Under the pieces are notes generated by a model. It was not told where the DNA came from. It worked only from the letters and a program-made list of their open reading frames with translations, and made no database searches. Shown here piece by piece: positions 58,009 through 64,000 of a stretch of 64,000 bases of DNA (positions within the stretch are counted from its first letter, which is position 1; every line of letters starts with the position of its first letter). Position numbers and translations under genes: made by a program. This stretch comes from Citromicrobium sp. UBA3494 (lineage in GTDB: Bacteria; Pseudomonadota; Alphaproteobacteria; Sphingomonadales; Sphingomonadaceae): contig DFQH01000008.1 of NCBI GenBank assembly GCA_002377695.1, positions 1-64,000 of the forward strand. The letters are read 5' to 3'.

Positions 58009-60402
58009 ATGGCAAAACGCGCAAATAATCACCCCAAAGGCCTGCCCACCCAGAAGCAGGTCCTCGACTTCATCCAGACTTCGGACACGAGGGTAGGCAA
58101 GCGCGAGATTGCCAAGGCCTTCGGGCTGAAGGGGCAGGAAAAGATCGCGCTCAAGAAGCTGCTGAAGGATATGGCCGAGGATGGCCTGATCGACGGCAAG
58201 AAGAGCGCTTTCCACCGCATGGGCGGCTTGCCCAAGGTCACCGTTCTGCGCGTCGCCGAGATCGACGATGGCGAGCCCATCGCCGTCCCGGAAAACTGGG
58301 AGCCGGACGATGGCGCCGCGCCGCCACGCCTGACCGTGATCGAGAAATCGCGCGGGCGCGGTTCCAAGGGCATGCCCGCGCTCAAGGTGGGCGACCGCAT
58401 TCTCTCGCGGACCGAGGAAACGCCCAAAGGCTGGCGCGCGCACCCGATAAAGAAGCTTCCCCAGCGCACCGAAGGCCTGATCGGCGTTGTCGAAAAGGAC
58501 GGGCGCGGCAAGTTCTGGCTCGCTCCGGTCGACAAGAAGGTCCGCAATTCCTCGCCCATTTCCGATGTCGGCACCGCCGAGGAAGGCCAGCTGGTCTCCG
58601 CCGAGCCGACCGGGCGTGGTCCGCGCGCCGGCGTACGCGTTACCGAAGTGCTGGGCGACCCGCTCGCCCCCAAGAGCTTCAGCCTGATCGCCATCGAAAA
58701 GCATGGCATTCCGCATGTCTTCCCCGAGGCGGTGCTGAACGAAGCCGAGCTGGCCGCGAAACTACCGGTCACAACGGACAAGCGCGAAGACCTGCGCGAT
58801 GTGCCGATCATCGCGATCGACCCGGCGGATGCGCGCGACCATGACGACGCGATCTGGGCCGCGCCCGACGATGCTGAGGACAACAAGGGCGGCTTCCGCG
58901 CCATCGTCGCCATCGCCGACGTCTCGCATTACGTCCGGCCCGGCGGTGCGCTGGACCGCGAGGCCCGCAAGCGCGGCAACTCGGTCTATTTCCCGGACCG
59001 CGTCATTCCCATGCTGCCCGAAATCCTCTCCGCAGACGTCTGCTCGCTGAAGGCGGGCGAGGATCGCGCGGCTATGGTCTGCCACCTCAAAATCTCGCCC
59101 GAGGGGGAGCTGCTCAAGTGGCGTTTCACCCGTGCCGTCGTGCGGCTGGCGGAGAATGTCGCCTACGAGGAAGCGCAGAGGCGGATCGATGCGGGCGAGG
59201 CGGATGAAACGCTGGACAACCTGTGGAAAGCCTGGGGACTCTTGTGGAAAGCGCGCGAGGCGCGCGACCCGCTGGACCTCGACCTGCCCGAACGCCGCGT
59301 GATCCTGGACGAGGAAGGCGGCATTGCGGAAATCCGGGTGCACGAAAGATTGGATGCGCACCGCGTGGTCGAGGATTTCATGATCGCGGCCAATGTCGCG
59401 GCGGCGAAAGCGCTCGAATCCAAGAACTCGCCGGTCGTCTATCGCGTGCACGAACAGCCAAGCCGCGAGAAGCTGCTGGCGCTGAAGGAATATCTCGGCA
59501 CGCAGGACAAGAAGCTGGCGATGGGGCAGGTCATCACGCCCACGCTGTTCAACCGCTTCCTGAAGGATGTTTCGGACGAACAGGAAAAGGCGCTGCTGAT
59601 GGAGGCGGTGCTGCGCACGCAGACCCAGGCCTATTACGGACCGGACAACCAGGGCCATTTCGGCCTCGCGCTCGGCAGCTACGCCCACTTCACCTCGCCC
59701 ATCCGCCGCTATGCCGACCTGCTGGTCCACCGCGCGCTGGTGGATACCTTCAAGCTCGAACAAGCGAAGCCCCAAGGGAAAATGGCGTCGAAACTGCCCG
59801 AGCATAGCGGGCTGAGCGATGTCGACCGCGATGACCTCGGCAAGATCAGCGAGGCGATCAGCCGTACCGAACGCCGGGCGATGGAGGCGGAGCGCGACAC
59901 GATCGACCGCTACGTCGCCGCATGGCTGGCGGGTCGTGTGGGGGAAACCTTCGACACGCGGATCACCGGAGTCCAGAACTTCGGCTTCTTCGCAACCATC
60001 GTCGGGCTTGGCGGCGATGGCCTCGTGCCGATTTCCACGATCGGGGACGAATATTTCCATTTCGACGAAGCGGCCAAGGCACTGATCGGCTCGGACACGG
60101 GCACCCGTTACGAAACGGGGCAGAAGCTGGAGATGAAGCTGGTCGAGGCAAACCCGCTCACCGGCGCGCTACGGTTCGAAGTGCCCGGCGGCGATGCTTC
60201 GAAGGCCAAAGAGGGGCGACCGCGCGGCGGGCAGGGCAGGCCGCACAATGATGGGCCCAAAGGGGGCGGTCAGAAAAAGGGTGGCGCCCGGAAAGACGGA
60301 CCCCGCAAGGACGGCGCCAGGAAGGACAAGGCGGGCAAGCACCAAGTCGGCAAGCGCGGCCGGCCGGGCAATATCCGGCACCAGGGCCGCAAGAAGAAGT
60401 AG
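58009..60402 (+). CDS. rnr: Ribonuclease R
   Basis: A 3'-to-5' exoribonuclease of the RNB family that degrades structured RNA. It has 797 residues. The order is an N-terminal helix-turn-helix (KQVLDFIQTSDTRVGKREIAKAFGL), cold-shock domains, and the catalytic RNB domain with IIAIDPADARDHDDAIWA (metal-binding Asp residues) near residue 270. An S1 domain (GVQNFGFFATIVGLGGDGLVPIS) follows, then a highly basic tail of about 60 residues rich in Lys, Gly and Arg. The ATG at 58009 gives MAKRANNHPKG. It stands alone in its orientation after a 91-base gap with no clear signal. Confidence 0.96.
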   Translation: MAKRANNHPKGLPTQKQVLDFIQTSDTRVGKREIAKAFGLKGQEKIALKKLLKDMAEDGLIDGKKSAFHRMGGLPKVTVLRVAEIDDGEPIAVPENWEPDDGAAPPRLTVIEKSRGRGSKGMPALKVGDRILSRTEETPKGWRAHPIKKLPQRTEGLIGVVEKDGRGKFWLAPVDKKVRNSSPISDVGTAEEGQLVSAEPTGRGPRAGVRVTEVLGDPLAPKSFSLIAIEKHGIPHVFPEAVLNEAELAAKLPVTTDKREDLRDVPIIAIDPADARDHDDAIWAAPDDAEDNKGGFRAIVAIADVSHYVRPGGALDREARKRGNSVYFPDRVIPMLPEILSADVCSLKAGEDRAAMVCHLKISPEGELLKWRFTRAVVRLAENVAYEEAQRRIDAGEADETLDNLWKAWGLLWKAREARDPLDLDLPERRVILDEEGGIAEIRVHERLDAHRVVEDFMIAANVAAAKALESKNSPVVYRVHEQPSREKLLALKEYLGTQDKKLAMGQVITPTLFNRFLKDVSDEQEKALLMEAVLRTQTQAYYGPDNQGHFGLALGSYAHFTSPIRRYADLLVHRALVDTFKLEQAKPQGKMASKLPEHSGLSDVDRDDLGKISEAISRTERRAMEAERDTIDRYVAAWLAGRVGETFDTRITGVQNFGFFATIVGLGGDGLVPISTIGDEYFHFDEAAKALIGSDTGTRYETGQKLEMKLVEANPLTGALRFEVPGGDASKAKEGRPRGGQGRPHNDGPKGGGQKKGGARKDGPRKDGARKDKAGKHQVGKRGRPGNIRHQGRKKK

Positions 60403-60448
60403 TACCGGCCAAAGGGAAGGGAACGCGGCCCAGCCAAGCATCGTTCTG

Positions 60449-60468
60449 GGGGGAAAGGAGATTCCCCC
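60449..60468 (+). promoter_or_regulatory. Hairpin presenting the ribosome site of the peroxiredoxin-like gene
   Basis: GGGGGAA (60449-60455) pairs perfectly with TTCCCCC (60462-60468). The 6-base loop is AGGAGA, exactly the Shine-Dalgarno, and the stem ends directly at the ATG (60469). A ribosome must open the stem to start, so initiation should depend on temperature, a bound factor or antisense pairing. Confidence 0.6.
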
Positions 60469-60987
60469 ATGCTTACCCCCGGCCAGAAGGTCCCCGACAT
60501 AGACCTCCCGCTCACCATCAAGGCGCGTTTCGAACTCGCCAAACAGCAGCCCGACAATTTCACCATGCTGGTGTTCTATCGCGGCAAGCACTGCCCGATC
60601 TGCAAGCGCTACCTGGAGGAACTGGGTAGCAAGCTGGAGAAGTTCACCAAGCTGGGCGTCTCTCCCTTCGCCATCTCCATGGATAGCGAGGATCGCGCGA
60701 TGGTGACGCATGAGGAGTGGGACACGCACGACCTGCCGCTGGTCTACGATCTGCCCGAAGATCAGGCCCGCGAATGGGGCCTGTTCATTTCAGAAAAGCG
60801 CCCCGACAGCGAAGAGCCCGAGCGGTTTTCCGAACCCGGCCTGTTCCTGATCAAGCCCGACGGCACGCTGTATTTCGAGGAGGTGCAGAGCGCACCCTTC
60901 ACGCGCCCGCCGCTGGACGAACTGCTTAGCGCAATCGAATTCGTGCTGGAAAACGATTACCCGGCGCGCGGCACGGTGGAGGGCTAG
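60469..60987 (+). CDS. Peroxiredoxin-like (AhpC/TSA family) protein
   Basis: A 172-residue thioredoxin-fold protein. The active site reads GKHCPICKRYLEEL with Cys42 and Cys45, a CxxC centre rather than the single peroxidatic Cys of PxxxTxxC peroxiredoxins, so it may be a disulfide reductase or thioredoxin-like enzyme. The segment FSEPGLFLIKPDGTLYF carries the cis-Pro. There is no signal peptide. The ATG at 60469 lies immediately after a perfect hairpin holding the ribosome site. It converges on the Usp gene with nine bases between. Confidence 0.85.
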   Translation: MLTPGQKVPDIDLPLTIKARFELAKQQPDNFTMLVFYRGKHCPICKRYLEELGSKLEKFTKLGVSPFAISMDSEDRAMVTHEEWDTHDLPLVYDLPEDQAREWGLFISEKRPDSEEPERFSEPGLFLIKPDGTLYFEEVQSAPFTRPPLDELLSAIEFVLENDYPARGTVEG

Positions 60988-60996
60988 GCCCCTCCA

Positions 60997-61455
60997 TCAG
61001 GCACCTGCAATTCGGTCCACGTCCTCTACTGCCATGCTGCCGGGCAGAATGACCAGCGGGCAGGGCAGGCTGCCGGTGTGGGCGGAAAAATGCGATACGA
61101 GCGGGCCCGGCGGCCCCTCGGATGCAGCGCCCAGCACCAGTGCGAGTACATCGGGGTGCTCTGTCAGATAGTCGCGCACGATCCGGCTCGCCTCGCCCAC
61201 CTTCACCGCGATGTTCGGCATCTTGCCGCTTTCGGAATAGACATTGCCCGCCGCGCTGGTGGCGATGGCCTCCGCCCGGTCGCGCGCTTCCTGCTCGATC
61301 GTGGCCTGCACGCCGCCGAAGGCGTTGAAGTTCTGCGGCTGGACGATGGCGAGGATCTGCACGGACCCGCTGCTCGCCTGCGCCCAGCGCATCGCGAAGC
61401 GCAAGGCTTTGCGCGCTTCCTCGGTTTCGTCGATGATGACCAGATATTTGCCCAA
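60997..61455 (-). CDS. Universal stress protein family protein
   Basis: A 152-residue UspA-fold protein. A TTG at 61455 with AAGGAG eight bases upstream gives MGKYLVIIDETEEARKALRFAMRWA, the family start. The nucleotide-binding glycine pattern near the C-terminus reads LVLGAASEGPPGPLV, differing from the canonical G-x2-G-x9-G(S/T) motif, so ATP binding is doubtful. Length is normal. It lies between a thiol protein and the pyruvate dehydrogenase E2 gene, divergent from the latter. Confidence 0.85.
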   Translation of the reverse strand: MGKYLVIIDETEEARKALRFAMRWAQASSGSVQILAIVQPQNFNAFGGVQATIEQEARDRAEAIATSAAGNVYSESGKMPNIAVKVGEASRIVRDYLTEHPDVLALVLGAASEGPPGPLVSHFSAHTGSLPCPLVILPGSMAVEDVDRIAGA

Positions 61456-61609
61456 GGTTCTATCTCCTTCGCGCGCTATCGACGCAAACACCCCTCGCTG
61501 GCAAGGCGCTTGCCCCGGGAAGGCAAATTGGCCAAAGCGGCGCGGGACTCGGGCGGTGCCGCTACGGCGGGGCCGCCGTCGAAGCTGATGCCAACGCAGG
61601 AACTGCCCT

Positions 61610-62929
61610 ATGCCAACGCCGATCAAGATGCCCGCTCTATCCCCGACAATGGAGGAGGGCACCCTCGCCAAATGGCTGGTGAAGGCGGGTGACAAGGTTT
61701 CGGCAGGCGATCTTCTCGCCGAGATCGAGACCGACAAGGCGACGATGGAGTTCGAAGCGGTCGACGAAGGCACCATCGCCTCGATCGAGATCGACGAGGG
61801 TACCGAAGGCGTCGCGGTCGGCACCGTGATCGCGATGCTGGCGGGCGAGGGCGAAAGCGTGGAAGACGCCGCCAAGGCCGCGCCGGACACAGACGCTGCA
61901 GGCAATTCCGACAAGGCGGAAAAGCCCGCGGCGAAGAAAGACGACGGCGAAGCCAAGGCAGAACCTGCCAAGGCCACGCCGCGCGAGAGCGCCGAGCCGC
62001 AGAAGGCCCCCGCCAAGGCGAAGCCCGCGCCCCGGAAGGATGGGGATCGCATCTTCGCATCACCGCTTGCACGCCGGATCGCGGAGCAGAAGGGCCTGGA
62101 CCTCTCCGAAATGGAGGGCAGCGGGCCGAAGGGGCGAATCGTCAAGGCGGACGTGGAAGACGCGAAAGCGGGCCGCCCGGCGAACGAAGCCAAGCGCGGT
62201 GCGGTCGCCGGCCCTGCTAATGCCGGGCTCGACGGCGATGCGCCGTTCGAGGAGGAGAAGGTCTCCGGCGTGCGCAAGGTCGTCGCCAAGCGGCTCACTG
62301 CGGCCAAGCAGGAAGTGCCGCACTACTACCTCAGCGTGGACATCAACCTCGACGCGCTGCTCGCGGCGCGCAAGGATCTGAACGCGATGTTGGAGGCCGA
62401 GGGTGTGAAGCTCTCCGTCAACGATCTGCTGATCAAGGCGCTGGCCAAGGCGCTGATGCGTACCCCTCAGGCGCATGTCAGCTTCCAGGGCGACACGCTC
62501 CACCGCTACCAGCGCGCCGACATCAGCGTGGCGGTCGCCTCTCCAAAGGGCCTCATCACCCCGATCATTCGCGGCGCGGACCGCAAGAGCCTGGCCGAGA
62601 TCGCGACCGAGATGAAGGAACTCGCGGGCAAGGCGCGCGAAGGCAAGCTGCAGCCACACGAATACCAGGGCGGCACCGCCAGCATCTCCAACCTGGGCAT
62701 GTTCGGGATCAAGCAGTTCGATGCGGTCATCAACCCGCCGCAGGGCATGATCATGGCGGTCGGCGCGGGCGAGCAGCGCCCGTGGGTGATCGACGGCCAG
62801 ATCGCGCCCGCCACCGTGATGACGGCGTCCGGTTCGTTCGACCACCGCGCCATTGACGGTGCGGAAGGCGCACAGCTGATGGAAGCCTTCAAGCAGATGT
62901 GCGAACAACCGATGGGGATGATGTTATGA
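61610..62929 (+). CDS. pdhC: Pyruvate dehydrogenase complex E2, dihydrolipoamide acetyltransferase
   Basis: The acetyl-transferring core of the pyruvate dehydrogenase complex, 439 residues. Residues 1-77 are a lipoyl domain with Lys43 ([11 protein letters not shown]) as the lipoylation site. An Ala/Pro/Lys-rich linker follows, then the E1/E3-binding domain ([29 protein letters not shown]), then the catalytic domain ending in [18 protein letters not shown], where His and Asp of the DHRxxDG motif are catalytic. The ATG at 61610 gives [17 protein letters not shown]. Its stop overlaps the next gene (ATGA). The E1 genes and lpd are not in the window. Confidence 0.96.
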   Translation: MPTPIKMPALSPTMEEGTLAKWLVKAGDKVSAGDLLAEIETDKATMEFEAVDEGTIASIEIDEGTEGVAVGTVIAMLAGEGESVEDAAKAAPDTDAAGNSDKAEKPAAKKDDGEAKAEPAKATPRESAEPQKAPAKAKPAPRKDGDRIFASPLARRIAEQKGLDLSEMEGSGPKGRIVKADVEDAKAGRPANEAKRGAVAGPANAGLDGDAPFEEEKVSGVRKVVAKRLTAAKQEVPHYYLSVDINLDALLAARKDLNAMLEAEGVKLSVNDLLIKALAKALMRTPQAHVSFQGDTLHRYQRADISVAVASPKGLITPIIRGADRKSLAEIATEMKELAGKAREGKLQPHEYQGGTASISNLGMFGIKQFDAVINPPQGMIMAVGAGEQRPWVIDGQIAPATVMTASGSFDHRAIDGAEGAQLMEAFKQMCEQPMGMML

Positions 62930-63465
62930 GAACCGGGATCGTTGTCGTAACCCTCGCAAGCGCGCTTGCGCTGTCGGCCTGCGAACGCGCCCCGGCGGAT
63001 GGCACGTCCGAAACGCCCGAACCCGCGCAGACCGCCGCCGAGGCGCCTAGCGACATCGTCGCCCCGGCCGAGACACGGCCCGAAGTGCCCGAAGCGGCAG
63101 GATCGCCCGACCTGGGCTACGCAGGCCCGATCCCCATGCCGATCCGCGTGGGCACCAACGGCCCGGACATGGATTCCTGCGCCAGCTACGGCGAGGTTTC
63201 CGGCCTGGGCACGGGCGGCGACGATTATCTGTCCGTCCGCGATGCCCCCAGCAACAAGGTCAAGGAACGCGACCGGATCGGTAACGGCCATGGCGTGCAT
63301 ATCTGCGCCGAAAGCAATGGCTGGTACGGCATCGTCTACGACATCGAAGGTGACAGCGGCATAGACTGCGGCACCGACAGCCCGGTCGACAAACCGCGCA
63401 ATTACACCGGCCCCTGCGCCCAGGGCTGGGTGAGCAAGAAGTTCGTGACAGTTACGGCGGGGTGA
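62926..63465 (+). CDS. Secreted lipoprotein with SH3-like region
   Basis: A 179-residue predicted lipoprotein ([19 protein letters not shown], lipobox LSAC, Cys19). A Pro/Glu/Ala-rich linker follows to about residue 65. The C-terminal domain includes [22 protein letters not shown] and [11 protein letters not shown], the pattern of a bacterial SH3 domain (SVRxxPS...G...GW), plus four cysteines. A wall-binding or ligand-binding role is inferred. The ATG lies in the pdhC stop (ATGA), an odd partner for a metabolic gene. Confidence 0.8.
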   Translation: MRTGIVVVTLASALALSACERAPADGTSETPEPAQTAAEAPSDIVAPAETRPEVPEAAGSPDLGYAGPIPMPIRVGTNGPDMDSCASYGEVSGLGTGGDDYLSVRDAPSNKVKERDRIGNGHGVHICAESNGWYGIVYDIEGDSGIDCGTDSPVDKPRNYTGPCAQGWVSKKFVTVTAG

Positions 63466-63481
63466 TGAGCGGTGTGACAAA

Positions 63482-63550
63482 TCTCTCCTCTCCCCTTGCG
63501 GCAGAGGATAGCGCAGCTTCCTCGCGCAGCGAGGAAGCGAAGCTTGGAGA
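63482..63550. repeat. Dispersed palindromic repeat before the thioesterase gene
   Basis: The stretch has GCTTCCTCGC (63516-63525) paired with GCGAGGAAGC (63529-63538) around a 3-base loop, preceded by TCTCCTCTCCCCTTGCGGCA and followed by GAAGCTTGGAGAG. This matches, from memory, a repeat widespread in sphingomonads. It runs to within six bases of the thioesterase ATG and supplies its GGAG ribosome site. Confidence 0.75.
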
Positions 63551-63555
63551 GCGGC

Positions 63556-63975
63556 ATGACTGATCGCCAACCCCAAATCCGCGTCACCGCGATGCCGACC
63601 GACATGAACCCCTATGGGGGGGTGTTTGGCGGATGGCTGATGAGCCAGATGGCGCTGGGCGCAGGCTCGCTCGCCAGCAGGGAAGGGCAGGGCCGCGCCA
63701 ACGTGGTTGCGGCGAGCGATTTCGGCTTCCCCGCCGCGATGGCGCTGGGCGACGAGCTGAATATCTTTTGCGAGATTGTGAAAGTGGGGAACACCTCGAT
63801 CACCATCGCTGCCGAGGGTATCGCCCGTGCGCGCCATGGCGAGGAGACCAAGCTGGTCTGCAAGGGCACCTTCGTGTTCGTGCTGGCCGACGACGACGGC
63901 AACCCGCGCCCCGTGCGGATGCAGGCCGCAGCCGCGAACCCTGCGCCCGAACGTACATCGGATAATGATGGCTGA
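63556..63975 (+). CDS. Acyl-CoA thioesterase (hotdog fold, YciA-like)
   Basis: A 139-residue hotdog-fold thioesterase of the acyl-CoA hydrolase group. The start MTDRQPQIRVTAMPTDMNPYGGVFGGWLMSQM (in pieces) contains the MP.D.N..GGVFGGWLM signature, where the Asp and Asn-Gly region contacts substrate. DFGFPAAMALGDELNIFCEIV and the C-terminal VCKGTFVFVLADDDG follow. The ATG at 63556 uses a ribosome site from the repeat element before it. It hydrolyses acyl-CoA of unknown chain length in the cytoplasm. Confidence 0.92.
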   Translation: MTDRQPQIRVTAMPTDMNPYGGVFGGWLMSQMALGAGSLASREGQGRANVVAASDFGFPAAMALGDELNIFCEIVKVGNTSITIAAEGIARARHGEETKLVCKGTFVFVLADDDGNPRPVRMQAAAANPAPERTSDNDG

Positions 63976-64000
63976 GGCGCTGTCCTACAGCCATCGAAAC
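63968..64000 (+). CDS. Possible start of a further gene, cut by the window
   Basis: Two ATGs (63965, 63968) overlap the end of the thioesterase gene in another frame and open MAEALSYSHRN to the window edge. Only eleven residues are visible, so neither product nor reality of the gene can be judged. The overlapping start fits the style of this region. Confidence 0.3.
   Translation, partial: MAEALSYSHRN

Overview
The window is a contiguous stretch of high-GC bacterial chromosome, almost entirely coding. About 60 genes lie on both strands with very short gaps; the longest gene-free stretch is just under 300 bases (7310-7605). Gene content and order point to an alphaproteobacterium of the order Sphingomonadales, probably near the Erythrobacteraceae. 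The supporting signs are glyQ-glyS-ppdK, a divergent hrcA-grpE / rph-rdgB-hemW-xerC block, a PHA-synthesis repressor (PhaR), a DOMON-like protein, a DUF817 protein, and short palindromic repeats of the kind scattered through sphingomonad genomes. The species cannot be read from the sequence. I see no tRNA, rRNA, CRISPR array, insertion sequence, prophage or plasmid gene.

Layout. 1-5.7 kb: glycyl-tRNA synthetase (both chains) and pyruvate phosphate dikinase. 5.7-10.4 kb: a methyltransferase divergent from a ComF-type phosphoribosyltransferase, a structured non-coding stretch, hisI, and a MerR regulator with an acyl-CoA dehydrogenase behind a 14-bp palindrome. 10.4-14.4 kb (minus strand): an MFS transporter coupled to cysK, a PilZ protein and tyrS. 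14.4-24.8 kb: mostly envelope genes, including a NamZ-like muramidase, two polytopic membrane proteins, several secreted proteins of unknown role, a MoxR ATPase and a VWA protein, an L,D-transpeptidase with a SPOR domain, and a beta-lactamase-fold serine hydrolase. 24.9-28.5 kb: a hydrolase-OsmC fusion, an ECF sigma factor with a membrane partner, and a lipoprotein hydrolase. 28.6-34.2 kb: parE, an LpoA-like lipoprotein, then rsmI-yraN-gshB. 34.3-38.4 kb: DedA, xerC, hemW, rdgB, rph.

38.5-46.1 kb is the chaperone region: hrcA-grpE, then five unrelated genes, then dnaK and dnaJ. A sigma-32-type promoter precedes dnaK. 46.2-55.7 kb holds a Sel1-repeat secreted protein, a patatin-like protein, radA, cvpA, an IscU-like protein, an MHS-family transporter, alr and phaR. 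55.8-64 kb holds proS, a DUF805 protein, rnr, a peroxiredoxin-like protein, a universal stress protein, the E2 subunit of pyruvate dehydrogenase, a secreted lipoprotein and an acyl-CoA thioesterase.

The most unusual signals are not classical genes. They are: (i) a likely structured RNA on the minus strand whose terminator is embedded in the 3' end of comF; (ii) three genes whose Shine-Dalgarno sequence is locked in, or looped out of, a perfect hairpin; (iii) a palindromic repeat inserted in frame in glyS, and a nearby patch of glyS with foreign-looking codon use; (iv) a peptidoglycan-remodelling neighbourhood with an L,D-transpeptidase-SPOR fusion between the two halves of a MoxR/VWA pair; and (v) two paralogous six-helix membrane proteins, each translationally coupled to a different partner.
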